DNA from: CAWCFV01 sp963794995 | Lineage (GTDB): Bacteria; Actinomycetota; Actinomycetes; JACCUZ01 | Assembly (NCBI GenBank): GCA_963794995.1 | Contig: CAWCFV010000002.1 | Span: 2,666,001 to 2,730,000 of the forward strand | Direction: 5' to 3' | DNA: 64,000 nucleotides | In this document: positions 49,407-57,815 of the stretch, piece after piece | Position numbering within the stretch: the stretch's first letter is position 1 | Layout of the letters: every line of letters begins with the position of its first letter | Made by a program: the position numbers and the translations under genes | Notes under the pieces: generated by a model | The model's input: the letters and a program-made list of their open reading frames with translations, nothing else | The model's database searches: none | Told to the model about the DNA's origin: nothing

Positions 49407-50336
49407 GTGTCCCGCCCCGTCGCCGCAGCCCCGCACGTCCTCGGCCGTCCGCCGCGCGCCGACGTGGCCCTGATGGCGGTGGGCATCGCCGCGGTCTCCA
49501 CGTCCGGCCCGTTGATGGCAGCGATCGTGGCGCCGGCGCTCGCGGTCGCCCTGTGGCGCAACGTGCTGGCGGTGGCGGTGATCTGGCCGGTGGCGCTCGT
49601 CCGGCGGCGCGGCGAGCTGCGGGGCCTGACCGCGCGCGAACGCGGCTGGGCACTCGGTGCGGGGGTGCTGCTCGCGGCTCACTTCGCGACCTGGGTGCCG
49701 AGCCTGCGGTACACGTCGGTCGCCTCGGCCACCGCGATCGTCGCGACCCAGCCGGTCTGGGTCGCGATGCTGGCCCGGGCGGCGGGCCACCACGTGCCGC
49801 GGCGTACCTGGCTGGGCATCGGGATCTCGCTGGTCGCGGTGGTGGTCCTCACCGGCGTCGACTTCTCCCTGGAGCCGCGGGCGCTCGTGGGGGACCTGCT
49901 CGCCCTGCTCGGCGGGATCTTCGCCGCGTTCTACACCGTCGCGGGCGCGGAGGTGCGCCGCACCGTCAGCACGACCTCGTACACCGCCCTGTGCTACTCC
50001 ACCGCGGCGGTCGTGCTGCTCGCGGTCTGCCTGGTGGGCCGCGTCGACCTGGGTGGGTACGACAGCCGCACCTGGGTGCAGCTCGTCGCGCTCACCGTGG
50101 GCGCGCAGCTGCTCGGGCACTCGGTCTTCAACGTGGTGCTGCGCTCGACCAGCCCCACGGTCGCCTCTCTCGCCCTGCTGCTCGAGGTGCCGGGTGCGGC
50201 GCTGCTGGCGGCCGTCGCGCTGGGCCAGACGCCGCCGCTCGCCGCGATCCCCGCGGCGGCGCTGCTGCTGCTCGGGCTGGCGATCGTCGTGTACTCCGGA
50301 GGTGACGAGGTGGAGCCCACGGAGGCGGTGGAGTGA
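49407..50336 (+). CDS. EamA/DMT family transporter
   Basis: A 309-residue membrane protein with ten predicted helices and two EamA repeats. Landmarks are the LRYTSVASATAIVATQPVWVAML stretch of the first repeat and the STSPTVASLALLLEVPGAALL stretch of the second. The family exports metabolites or amino acids; the substrate is not predictable. GTG 49407 has GAGGAT six bases upstream, possibly a leaderless -10. Confidence 0.88.
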   Translation: MSRPVAAAPHVLGRPPRADVALMAVGIAAVSTSGPLMAAIVAPALAVALWRNVLAVAVIWPVALVRRRGELRGLTARERGWALGAGVLLAAHFATWVPSLRYTSVASATAIVATQPVWVAMLARAAGHHVPRRTWLGIGISLVAVVVLTGVDFSLEPRALVGDLLALLGGIFAAFYTVAGAEVRRTVSTTSYTALCYSTAAVVLLAVCLVGRVDLGGYDSRTWVQLVALTVGAQLLGHSVFNVVLRSTSPTVASLALLLEVPGAALLAAVALGQTPPLAAIPAAALLLLGLAIVVYSGGDEVEPTEAVE

Positions 50337-50344
50337 CCCGTCGG

Positions 50345-50350
50345 TAGCCT
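50345..50350 (+). promoter_or_regulatory. -10 box (leaderless) of the CoA-ester lyase gene
   Basis: TAGCCT ends six bases before GTG 50357. Confidence 0.55.
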
Positions 50351-50356
50351 GCCCGC

Positions 50357-51346
50357 GTGACGCAGCCGACCAGCGCGAACCCGTCCCCCGTACGCCCCGT
50401 CCGGCCCCGCCGGTCCTGCCTGGCGGTGCCCGGCTCGAACCCGAAGATGCTCGGCAAGGCGCAGGGGCTGCCGGCCGACCAGGTCTTCCTCGACCTGGAG
50501 GACTCGGTGTCGCCGCTGGCGAAGGTCGACGCGCGCGGCAACATCGTGTCGGCGCTCGTCGAGGGCGACTGGTCGGGCAAGACCCGGGTGGTCCGGGTCA
50601 ACGACTGGACGACGCAGTGGACCTACGGCGACGTGATCGCGGTGGTCGAGGGGGCCGGTGCGCAGCTCGACGCGGTGATGCTGCCGAAGGTGCAGACCGC
50701 CGCCCAGGTGCAGGCGCTGGACATGCTGCTCACCCAGCTGGAGAAGACCCTGGGCCTGGAGGTCGGCCGGATCGGCATCGAGGCGCAGATCGAGAACGCG
50801 AAGGGGCTCGTCGAGGTCGACGCCATCGCCGCCGCGTCGCCGCGGACCGAGACGATCATCTTCGGCCCGGCCGACTTCATGGCCTCGATCAACATGAAGT
50901 CCCTGGTGGTGGGGGAGCAGCCGACCGGCTACGACGTGGGCGACGCGTACCACTACATCCTGATGCGGATCCTGATGGCCGCACGGACCTACGACCTGCA
51001 GGCGATCGACGGGCCGTACCTGCAGATCAAGGACGTCGACGGCTTCCGCAGGGTCGCCGGACGGTCGGCGGCGCTGGGCTTCGACGGCAAGTGGGTGCTC
51101 CACCCGGGCCAGATCGACGCGGCGAACGACGTCTACTCGCCGGCCCAGGACGACTACGACCATGCCGAGCTGATCCTCGACGCGTACGAGTGGCACACCT
51201 CCGAGGCCGGGGGGATGCGCGGTGCGGTGATGCTCGGCGACGAGATGATCGACGAGGCGTCGCGGAAGATGGCTCTCGTGGTCGCGGGCAAGGGCCGGGC
51301 CGCCGGGATGTCGCGCACCACAAGCTTCGAGCCACCGCAGGACTGA
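50357..51346 (+). CDS. HpcH/HpaI-type CoA ester lyase (CitE-like / malyl-CoA lyase group)
   Basis: A 329-residue TIM-barrel lyase that cleaves or forms beta-hydroxyacyl-CoA esters such as malyl- or methylmalyl-CoA. CLAVPGSNPKMLGKA opens the barrel; DQVFLDLEDSV holds metal/acid residues, VRVNDWTTQW the substrate arginine, and IEAQIENAKGLVEVD and FGPADFMASI the metal-binding Glu and Asp. The long form and C-terminal lid (GKWVLHPGQIDAANDVYSP) resemble Mcl enzymes. The exact substrate is not shown. A short-chain dehydrogenase gene follows after two bases. Confidence 0.87.
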   Translation: MTQPTSANPSPVRPVRPRRSCLAVPGSNPKMLGKAQGLPADQVFLDLEDSVSPLAKVDARGNIVSALVEGDWSGKTRVVRVNDWTTQWTYGDVIAVVEGAGAQLDAVMLPKVQTAAQVQALDMLLTQLEKTLGLEVGRIGIEAQIENAKGLVEVDAIAAASPRTETIIFGPADFMASINMKSLVVGEQPTGYDVGDAYHYILMRILMAARTYDLQAIDGPYLQIKDVDGFRRVAGRSAALGFDGKWVLHPGQIDAANDVYSPAQDDYDHAELILDAYEWHTSEAGGMRGAVMLGDEMIDEASRKMALVVAGKGRAAGMSRTTSFEPPQD

Positions 51347-51348
51347 CG

Positions 51349-52120
51349 GTGTCCGCCACGGCCGCGCCGGCCGGGTCGCCGTTCGCCGGCCGGGTGGCGC
51401 TCGTCACCGGCGCCGGCTCCGCCGAGGGCATCGGCTTCGCCTGCGCGCGGGCGCTCGCCGCGCTGGGGGCGACGGTGCACGTGACGTCGACGACGGACCG
51501 GGTCCACGAGCGGGCCGCGACGCTCGGCGCCGACGCGCGTGGCGTGGTCGCGGACCTCACCGTCGAGTCGGACGTCGCGAGCCTGCGCGAGGCCGTCGGC
51601 GCGGTCGACGTCCTGGTGAACAACGCGGGCATGCTCAGCCTCTCGTCGCCGGACGTGCAGGCGCCGGTGTCCTCCCTGTCGCTGGCCGACTGGCGGGCGG
51701 ACCTCGCCCGCAACCTCGACACCGCGTTCCTGGTGACCCGCGCGTTCCTGCCTGCGATGGTCGCCGCCGGCTTCGGCCGGGTCGTCAACGTCGCGTCGAC
51801 GACCGGCCCGGTCAACGCGATGCCGGACCAGTCGTCCTACGCGGCGGCGAAGGCCGCGATGGTCGGTCTGACCCGCGCCGTCGCCGTCGAGGTGGCGGCC
51901 TCCGGCGTCACCTGCAACGCGGTCGCGCCCGGGTGGATCGCCACCGGCTCCCAGACCTCCGACGAGGTACGTCACGGCCGGCGGGCGCCCGTGGGTCGCT
52001 CCGGCACCGCGGACGAGGTCGCCGCGGCGGTGGCCTTCCTCGCCTCGCCCGGCGGCGTCCTACGTCACCGGGCAGCTCCTCGTCGTCGACGGCGGCAACT
52101 CCGTCCTCGAGGCCCGCTGA
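51349..52120 (+). pseudogene. Short-chain dehydrogenase/reductase with a C-terminal frameshift
   Basis: The Rossmann part is complete: VALVTGAGSAEGIGF binds the cofactor, NNAGMLSL follows, and the Ser-Tyr-Lys set lies in NVASTTG with SSYAAAKAAM. After FLASPGG (near 52050) the frame is lost. One base on, the expected end continues as ASYVTGQLLVVDGGNSVLEAR and stops at 52120. Removing one base from CGGCGGCG at 52050-52057 restores a 256-residue SDR. Without repair the frame runs on past 52400. Either a sequencing error or a recent mutation. Confidence 0.85.
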
Positions 52121-52135
52121 CCGAGGTCGCGCCGC

Positions 52136-52762
52136 TTAGTTGTGCGTCGCCCCTGAGGTGTCCCGGGCGGACATCCGCCGGCCGTCGGGCAACGTGCGCC
52201 CGCTCAGGAGCGCCACGAGCGAGCCGCTGTCTGCGCGGAGCACCTGGCCCGTTCCCCAGTGCCAGGCGCTGTCGGTGGCCTCGAGCCGGACATCGGTCAG
52301 GTCGACCCCGAAGGTGGCGCCGTCGGCGGCAGCGAGCTGGTCGAGGACGGCGGTCACCGCCTCTCCCGGTGCGGTGGCCGCCCGGTCGAGCGCGAGAGTC
52401 ACGTCCAGGGAGTGGATGACGGCATGGCTCAGCGCTCCGGCGGCGCCGCCGCCCGGTGGCTGCCACGCGTGCAGCGTCGGCGACCGGAGCTGGTCGAGGA
52501 GGGCGGCGAGGGGCAGCGCTGCGTCCCGGCCGGCGACCGCGTCGGACAGCACGGTGAAGTCTCCGCCGGCGGCCGCCATCTCGGCCCCGAACTGCTCGGG
52601 AGTCAGCCGTGCCGGCATCGTCATGTGCGCGACGACATGCCGGACCTGCCAGTTCTCGCACAGCGACGGGACGTCCCAGGTGTCGTCGGCCGAGGCGGCG
52701 AGGAGGTCGGCGAGCCGGTCGCAGGTCGGCGCGACGAAGGACTGCAGGTCGGTCACGGTCAT
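52136..52762 (-). CDS. Maleylpyruvate isomerase-like mycothiol-dependent (DinB-fold) protein
   Basis: A 208-residue protein of the mycothiol-dependent maleylpyruvate isomerase N-terminal type. The four-helix bundle has ADDTWDVPSLCENWQVRHVVAHM, with a metal-site His of the WxVRHVVAHM motif, and further His in LSHAVIHSLDVTLAL, giving the usual three-His metal set. Such proteins use mycothiol as cofactor or act as thiol-transferases, which fits the mshB gene in this window. ATG 52762 overlaps the stop of the AHSA1 gene by 4 bases. Confidence 0.82.
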   Translation of the reverse strand: MTVTDLQSFVAPTCDRLADLLAASADDTWDVPSLCENWQVRHVVAHMTMPARLTPEQFGAEMAAAGGDFTVLSDAVAGRDAALPLAALLDQLRSPTLHAWQPPGGGAAGALSHAVIHSLDVTLALDRAATAPGEAVTAVLDQLAAADGATFGVDLTDVRLEATDSAWHWGTGQVLRADSGSLVALLSGRTLPDGRRMSARDTSGATHN

Positions 52763-53193
52763 TCTCCTTGCATGAGATGTGAGAGGTGCTCCTCGAGCTT
52801 GTCGAGCGAGGTCACGAAGCCGGCGCGGGCCTCGGGCCTGCGCATCGCCTCGGGGACGTGCCGCTGGCGGATGACGACCGAGGTGCTGCCGTCCCCGAGG
52901 TCGTCGAGCGTGCTGGTGGTGTGCATGCCGCTGGCCGGCTCCACCCAGGCGAGCCGCTCGGGCGGGACGACCTCGGTGAAGGTGGCGACCATCCGGTGGC
53001 TGTCGTGCTCACCTTCCATCAGGGTCTCGAACCGGCCGCCGGACCGGAGCTCGACGACGATGCCGGCGAGCGGGGTGGCCATGCCGCGCGGGCCCCAGAA
53101 CTGCGTGAGCTCGGCCGGGTCCGTGAGGCAGCGCCACACCAGCTCGCGCGGCGCGCGGAAGACCCGCCGGTAGACGAGCTCGTCGTCGCTCAC
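52759..53193 (-). CDS. SRPBCC / AHSA1-like (ATPase-activator fold) protein
   Basis: A 144-residue START-like protein of the AHSA1 group: RVFRAPRELVWRCLTDPAELTQFWGP and GGRFETLMEGEHD are family features. Its place between an ArsR regulator and a DinB-type gene is common in actinobacteria. The ligand or partner is unknown. GTG 53193 overlaps the arsR stop by 4 bases. Confidence 0.85.
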   Translation of the reverse strand: MSDDELVYRRVFRAPRELVWRCLTDPAELTQFWGPRGMATPLAGIVVELRSGGRFETLMEGEHDSHRMVATFTEVVPPERLAWVEPASGMHTTSTLDDLGDGSTSVVIRQRHVPEAMRRPEARAGFVTSLDKLEEHLSHLMQGE

Positions 53194-53543
53194 CGGTCCT
53201 CACCCTCCTGGACGCGGGCGAGGTGGGCCTCCAGCCGGTCCATCCGCTCGGACCAGGTGCGCCGGCTCGCCTCGATCCACGAGAGCGCGTCCTCGAGCAC
53301 CGCCGGCTCCAGCCGGCACGGCCGGGTCTGCCGGTGCTGCCCCCGGCTGATCAGGCCGGACCGCTCGAGCACCCGCAGGTGCTGGGACACGGCCTGCATG
53401 CTCATGGCGTACGGCTCGGCCAGCTCTTTCACGGTGGCCTCGCCGGCGCTCAGCCGGCTCACGATGTCGCGCCTCGTGCCGTCGCTGAGCGCAGCGAACA
53501 GGGCATCCAGCCGTGGGTCGGCGACTGCGGGAGGCATGGACAT
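53190..53543 (-). CDS. ArsR family transcriptional regulator
   Basis: A 117-residue winged-helix regulator. RRDIVSRLSAGEATVKELAEPY and AMSMQAVSQHLRVLERSGLI hold the recognition helix, and SRGQHRQTRPCRLEP the wing. It lacks the metal-site cysteine pair of classical ArsR, so it is probably of the non-metal, AHSA1-linked type. ATG 53543 or ATG 53537 may be the start; a palindromic operator lies directly upstream, so it likely represses its own operon (arsR, AHSA1, DinB-like). Confidence 0.88.
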   Translation of the reverse strand: MSMPPAVADPRLDALFAALSDGTRRDIVSRLSAGEATVKELAEPYAMSMQAVSQHLRVLERSGLISRGQHRQTRPCRLEPAVLEDALSWIEASRRTWSERMDRLEAHLARVQEGEDR

Positions 53544-53544
53544 A

Positions 53545-53572
53545 CTCAAGCATGCGCTTGAGCAAGCGTCAA
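53545..53572 (-). promoter_or_regulatory. ArsR operator and promoter
   Basis: CTCAAGC-ATGC-GCTTGAG (53545-53562) is a perfect 7-bp inverted repeat next to the arsR start. On the minus strand TTGACG (53567-53572) is a good -35, so the palindrome fills the space between -35 and -10. A bound dimer would block the promoter. Binding is inferred. Confidence 0.65.
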
Positions 53573-53652
53573 CTTGAGCTGCGAGGGCAGCCCGGGTACG
53601 CGCAGGGGGAACGCTCGCTGTCTGACCGCCTGGTGGGGCAGGCTCGACGCCC

Positions 53653-54642
53653 ATGAGGCTCCTGGTGCTGGGGGGAACGCACTTCGTGGGGCGCGCCCTG
53701 GTCGAGGAGGCCGTGGCCGCGGGCGACGAGGTCACGACGCTGACGTCGGGCGCGAGCGGAGCACCCGCCGCCGGTGCGCAGGCGCGGTATGCCGACCGGC
53801 GCGATGCCGACGCACTGGGCGAGGCGCTGGGCGACGACGAGTGGGACGCCGTGGTCGACACCTGGTCGGGTTCGCCCCGGCACGTGCGGGCGGCTGTGCA
53901 CCTGCTCCGTGGCCGTGTGAGGCACTGGACGTACGTGTCGTCGCGTTCGGTCTACCGGTTCCCGTTGGCGCTGGGCGCGGACGAGTCGGCGCCCGTGGTC
54001 GACGGCGACCCGACGTCCGACGACGACTTCTACCCGACGGCCAAGCGCGGAGGTGAGCTCGCGGCGCTCGAGCACGACGGGCCGGTCCTGGTCGCGCGTG
54101 CCGGTCTGGTGGTAGGCCCGTACGAGAACGTCGGGAGGCTGCCGTTCTGGCTGGAGCGGATCGCACGCGGCGGACGGGTGCCGGCTCCCGGTCCCCGCGG
54201 CCTGCCGATACAGCTGCTGGACGCCCGCGACCTGGCCCGCTGGATCCGGTCGTGCGCCATGTCCGTCACGTCGGGGGTCTACAACGTGGTCTCCCCGCTG
54301 GGCCTCGTGACGATCGGGGACGTGCTGGGCGCGTGTGCCGAGGTGACCGGCTCCGGCGCCGAGCTGGTGTGGCTGACCGAGGCCCAGGTGGAGCGGGCCG
54401 GCGTCGAGCCGTGGACGGGGATGCCGTTGTGGCTGCCTCCGGGCCACGAGGCTGCCGGCCTGCACGACTGCGACGTGTCCGCTGCCCTGGCCGCCGGGTT
54501 CTCCGCCCGGCCGGTGACCGAGACCGTCCGTGACACCTGGTCCTGGATCCGGCGTGAGGGCATGCCTCCTGGCACGGCGCGGGGCGGGCAGGGCTACGAC
54601 GACGCCGCCGCGCAACGGCTGCTCGCCACCGTGACGGGGTGA
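53653..54642 (+). CDS. NAD-dependent epimerase/dehydratase family reductase
   Basis: A 329-residue extended SDR-type protein. The N-terminal LVLGGTHFVGRALVEEAV is the NAD(P) glycine motif, as in the isoflavone reductase/chloroplast RNA-binding-like branch; YVSSRSVYRF and the YPTAKRGGELAA stretch give Ser, Tyr and Lys of the active site (Tyr-x3-Lys is YPTAK). Substrate unknown. It is the first gene of the repeat-rich block; a repeat copy follows 42 bases after its stop. Confidence 0.83.
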   Translation: MRLLVLGGTHFVGRALVEEAVAAGDEVTTLTSGASGAPAAGAQARYADRRDADALGEALGDDEWDAVVDTWSGSPRHVRAAVHLLRGRVRHWTYVSSRSVYRFPLALGADESAPVVDGDPTSDDDFYPTAKRGGELAALEHDGPVLVARAGLVVGPYENVGRLPFWLERIARGGRVPAPGPRGLPIQLLDARDLARWIRSCAMSVTSGVYNVVSPLGLVTIGDVLGACAEVTGSGAELVWLTEAQVERAGVEPWTGMPLWLPPGHEAAGLHDCDVSAALAAGFSARPVTETVRDTWSWIRREGMPPGTARGGQGYDDAAAQRLLATVTG

Positions 54643-54683
54643 CCGACCTGCTCGACCACGCCGCGACGAGTCCTGCTCGGCAC

Positions 54684-54787
54684 GTGTCGTTCCTCCTCAC
54701 GGCGAGAGCAGTCTGAGCAACCTCGTCCATCGCTAGGACGACCGCTACTGGCGGACCCGCTGGGACGCCGGTATCCGGCACTACCGA
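54684..54787 (+). repeat. Dispersed repeat copy A
   Basis: One of six related copies. The core CGTCCATCGCTAGGACGACCG is shared with copy B except at its ends; the rest aligns without gaps with copies B-D through CACTACCGA. It lies in the 371-bp gap between the epimerase gene and the oxidoreductase gene, where no coding frame is convincing. Confidence 0.8.
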
Positions 54788-54860
54788 ACCCTCGTAGGGA
54801 GTCGGCGGGGTGCGGTCGCGCCGACTTCTCCATGATCGGATGGCCGAGCACAGTGGGGGA

Positions 54861-54897
54861 CCGTTCCCGGGCAACCCTGTCCATCCTCAGGACGACG
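54861..54897 (+). repeat. Dispersed repeat, partial copy F
   Basis: CCGTTCCCGGGCAACC and then TGTCCATCCTCAGGACGAC match the middle of the repeat. It is shorter and more diverged than copy A, which lies 74 bp upstream in the same gap. The remaining sequence to 55013 shows nothing recognisable. Confidence 0.55.
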
Positions 54898-55013
54898 CCA
54901 TGGGTGACTCAGAGCCGAGCGGTTCCCGGCTACCGCTCGGACTGACCGAAAGTCTGAGCTCGATCAGGCTTCCGCTGCGCCGGCTCCGGCGCGTTCAGTG
55001 GCAACATGAGACG

Positions 55014-55949
55014 TCACTTCGACGGCGGGGCTGGACGCCCAACGGTGAGTGCGATCTTCCCAGCCACGTCACGGTCTCGCAGACGTCCGATCGCCGCCGA
55101 CATCTCCTCCCAGGGCATCTCGCCCGCGAGCTGGGGATCGAGCTTGTGGTCTGCCACCAAGGTGGCGAGGTAACCGAGGTCGCGCCCAAATGGATCTCCA
55201 CCGTGGAACAGCTCGAACCCTCGGACGTGGACGCTCGCATCGTTGTACACGTCGCGCGCATCAAACTCGGTGAGTTCGTTGGAGCTGTTGCCGAACATCA
55301 CCAGCGTGCCCTGGCGGTCGAGCATGGTCACGAGCCTGCCGAGCGTGTGGCCGCCCACCGACTCCAGGATGAGGTCGAACCCGCCTCTTAGCTCCTCGAC
55401 GTCGGACGCTAGTTCGCCGGCTCCCAGCTGGCGAAGCCCTCCCGCCCGCGCTGAGTTACCGCTGACCAGCGCAGTTACTTCCGCACCGCCCAAATGCGCG
55501 AGCTGGATCGCGAAGCGACCGACCCCGCCCGAGGCGCCTGTCACGAGAACTCGCCGACCAAGGAGTCCGGATCCAGCCCGAAGCGTTCGCAGGGCGGTCA
55601 ACCCGGCAGTAGGAAGCGTCGCGGCCTCAGTAAACGACACGCCACCGGGCAACTCGGCCATCCATCCCTCCGGCACCGTGACACGTTCGGACCACGTCCC
55701 TCCCTGTCGGATGCCAACCACCCGAGCGCCTGCTCTCGGGCCACCGTCGACGTCGACCTGTAAGACGCCAGCGAAGTCCCAGCCCGGACGCCACCCATCA
55801 GCCGCGGTCTCCAGCATTCGCAGCTCTCCCCGATTGATCGAGAACGCGCGAACCTCCACGAGCGCCTCGCCAGGTGAAGGAGTCGGCTCAGGTACGTCGC
55901 GCAAGGAAAGGCGGTTCGGCGCCGAGCTCTCTGCAACAAATGCACGCAT
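55014..55949 (-). CDS. Zinc-independent quinone oxidoreductase-like MDR protein
   Basis: A 311-residue medium-chain reductase of the quinone oxidoreductase type. The GroES-like part has SPGEALVEVRAFSINRGE; the NADP-binding part has VLVTGASGGVGRFAIQLAHLGG. The catalytic and structural zinc cysteines are absent. It probably reduces quinones or enones with NADPH. ATG 55949 follows GGAGGCGATGTGCG. Codon use is less GC-biased than in the backbone genes, which fits an accessory origin. Confidence 0.9.
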   Translation of the reverse strand: MRAFVAESSAPNRLSLRDVPEPTPSPGEALVEVRAFSINRGELRMLETAADGWRPGWDFAGVLQVDVDGGPRAGARVVGIRQGGTWSERVTVPEGWMAELPGGVSFTEAATLPTAGLTALRTLRAGSGLLGRRVLVTGASGGVGRFAIQLAHLGGAEVTALVSGNSARAGGLRQLGAGELASDVEELRGGFDLILESVGGHTLGRLVTMLDRQGTLVMFGNSSNELTEFDARDVYNDASVHVRGFELFHGGDPFGRDLGYLATLVADHKLDPQLAGEMPWEEMSAAIGRLRDRDVAGKIALTVGRPAPPSK

Positions 55950-56057
55950 CGCACATCGCCTCCGAGACGATCTGGCTCGTCACCCACAACGGACCATAAC
56001 GACGCCCACCGCGGCCGGCGATCGAATCGACCAGACCCGGCGAGCGTGCGTACCGAA

Positions 56058-56164
56058 GTGCCGTTACTCCCGCTCTGCGGGACGAGTCCGGGGAACCTTG
56101 TCCATCGCTAGGACGACCGGTACCGGCGGACCCGCTGAACATTCGGAATCAGGCACCACCGAGC
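56058..56164 (+). repeat. Dispersed repeat copy B
   Basis: Begins GTGCCGTTACTCCCGC and carries GTCCATCGCTAGGACGACCG and CGGCGGACCCGCTG, then CACCACCGAGCG. It fills most of the gap between the oxidoreductase start and the 56193 gene's end. Confidence 0.85.
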
Positions 56165-56192
56165 GCGGACCGACGATGCAGCGAGCGACCCC

Positions 56193-57005
56193 TCACTGCT
56201 GCGACGCGACCCATTCGCCGACGTACTTCGCCCACAGATCGAGCGACTCGTCGGTGTAGATCGGCGACTCGTGCTCCGCGGAGCAGCACACCCCCTTGGC
56301 GATCATCGCCGAGACGTCATCAGGGTGCTCGCGCTCGAGCCAGGACGCGAACGGGCGCCACATCGGGTGGTCGCTGTGCTCGTCCCGACGCAAGCCGAAC
56401 ACGGGCCAATCCAAGGACGTCGACGCGCCCGTGATCCGGCCGTCGCGAACCCGGACCGAAAGCTCGCCACCCCGAGGAAGCCAGCCGAGCTGATCAGACC
56501 CGAGGTGGTGCCAGTCGAACTGGCACGTCACGAGTGTCATGGCGCCGACCGGGCTGTTACCGACGCAGCCCTTGGGCAACATCTTGAAGTCGGCCGCTTC
56601 TGCCCACGCTGTGCCCTCCCGCAACGACGCCTCACCAGGCCAGAAGCGCAGCTCGTCGTCGCCGACCGCGACGTCCTCAGCAGCCTTCCTCGCGTCGTAC
56701 GCGGCGAGAGCATCGACATAGTCGGCTGCGATCTGCACCGGGGTACGGTCGCGGGCCGGCAGCTGCGTCTCCGCCTCGTCCGAAGACTGGCCGGCGACGC
56801 CTCCGAGCACCAGGGCGATGACGATGGCAGCGGCGACCGCGCCGATCCCCCAGGCGGCCCGGTGGTGGCGGCCGGAGGAGTCGATGCCGGCGGTGAAGTC
56901 GCGATACTGGGTCTCGGTGTCGGTACTGCCCATGGCGATCTCCGCGTGATGGTGGAGGACGTCGGCGACCCGACGCTCCAGCTCGGTGAGGTTGTCGCCG
57001 GTCAT
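56193..57005 (-). CDS. Single-pass membrane protein, putative partner of ECF sigma factor (second module)
   Basis: A 270-residue protein without a recognised domain. A cytoplasmic N-terminus of about 48 residues (MTGDNLTELERRVADVLHHH) precedes one membrane segment (about 50-70) and an outer domain with Cys in KGCVGNS, TCQFDW and GVCCSAEH. The ATG overlaps the upstream sigma stop by 4 bases. Same layout as 30593-31753, though the two outer domains do not look alike. An anti-sigma or sensor role is inferred from position only. Confidence 0.6.
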   Translation of the reverse strand: MTGDNLTELERRVADVLHHHAEIAMGSTDTETQYRDFTAGIDSSGRHHRAAWGIGAVAAAIVIALVLGGVAGQSSDEAETQLPARDRTPVQIAADYVDALAAYDARKAAEDVAVGDDELRFWPGEASLREGTAWAEAADFKMLPKGCVGNSPVGAMTLVTCQFDWHHLGSDQLGWLPRGGELSVRVRDGRITGASTSLDWPVFGLRRDEHSDHPMWRPFASWLEREHPDDVSAMIAKGVCCSAEHESPIYTDESLDLWAKYVGEWVASQQ

Positions 57006-57556
57006 CTGGCCACCTCCAGGTAGCTCGCGAGCGCCGCCAGGCCGCGGGTGGCATGTCGCTTCACGGACCCCCGGGAGACGTTTATCGTCTCGGCGATCTC
57101 GGCCTCGCTCTGGTCGAGGTAGTAGCGCAGGACGAGCACCTGGCGCTGTCGCTGAGGCAACGTGCGGATCGCCTGCCATAGCCGGTCACCCTCGTCACGG
57201 GACATGACGTCCTGCTCCGCCGACGACAGCGCCTCCGGCTTCGGCACCATCCGCAGCATCAATGCGTCCGCCCGCCGGCGGCGACGTAGGTGGTCCCGGC
57301 TGCCGTTGACCACGGCCTTGTTGAGGTACGCGATCGCGCTGTGCGGATCACGCAGCTGCCACCACAGGCGATACAGCCCGGCAAAGGCCTCCTGCACGAC
57401 GTCCTCCGAGGTCGCCTGGTCCTCGCACAGCAGCGACGCCAGCCCGACCAACCTGCGGTGGTGCGTGTGGAAAAGCGCCGCGACAGCGTCTGACCGCCCG
57501 GTCCACGGCGGAGCGTCCGCCGCGCTCAGCTCCTGCACCTCACGTGCTCCGTCCAT
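57002..57556 (-). CDS. ECF sigma factor (SigE-family), paralogue of 31750-32304
   Basis: A 184-residue ECF sigma factor. Region 2 has LASLLCEDQATSEDVVQEAFAGLY, the middle shares RDPH and AEQDVMSRDEGDRL with the 32-kb copy, and region 4 ends IAETINVSRGSVKRHATRGLAAL. Promoter choice cannot be read. ATG 57556 is used. It is coupled to a single-pass membrane protein. The presence of two such pairs shows repeated use of the same regulatory design. Confidence 0.87.
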   Translation of the reverse strand: MDGAREVQELSAADAPPWTGRSDAVAALFHTHHRRLVGLASLLCEDQATSEDVVQEAFAGLYRLWWQLRDPHSAIAYLNKAVVNGSRDHLRRRRRADALMLRMVPKPEALSSAEQDVMSRDEGDRLWQAIRTLPQRQRQVLVLRYYLDQSEAEIAETINVSRGSVKRHATRGLAALASYLEVAR

Positions 57557-57712
57557 GTGGGATGAGACGACTCACCGTGCCGCCGGTTGACCGGGGCCGG
57601 TGGGGAAATAGCCAAGAGGTGATCGAACATTCCGGCTTCGCCCGCTATGTGCCACGCGCTCGCATGACCCACAGGTCATCGGACCGAGTCGTCCCCGCGG
57701 CGCACCCGTTGG

Positions 57713-57815
57713 GTGCCGCTACCCCGCCCGGCGGGAGGAGTCCGGTGAACCTCGTCCGTCGAGAGGACGACCGCTACCGGCGGACCAGCTGGACAGCCGG
57801 TCACCGGCACTACCT
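57713..57815 (+). repeat. Dispersed repeat copy C
   Basis: GTGCCGCTACCCCGCCCGGC, GGGAGGAGTCCGGTGAACC, CGTCCGTCGAGAGGACGACCG, GGCGGACCAGCTGGACAGCC and GGTCACCGGCACTACC follow in order. The last bases touch the stop codon of the VOC gene (57814-57816, minus strand). Confidence 0.87.
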
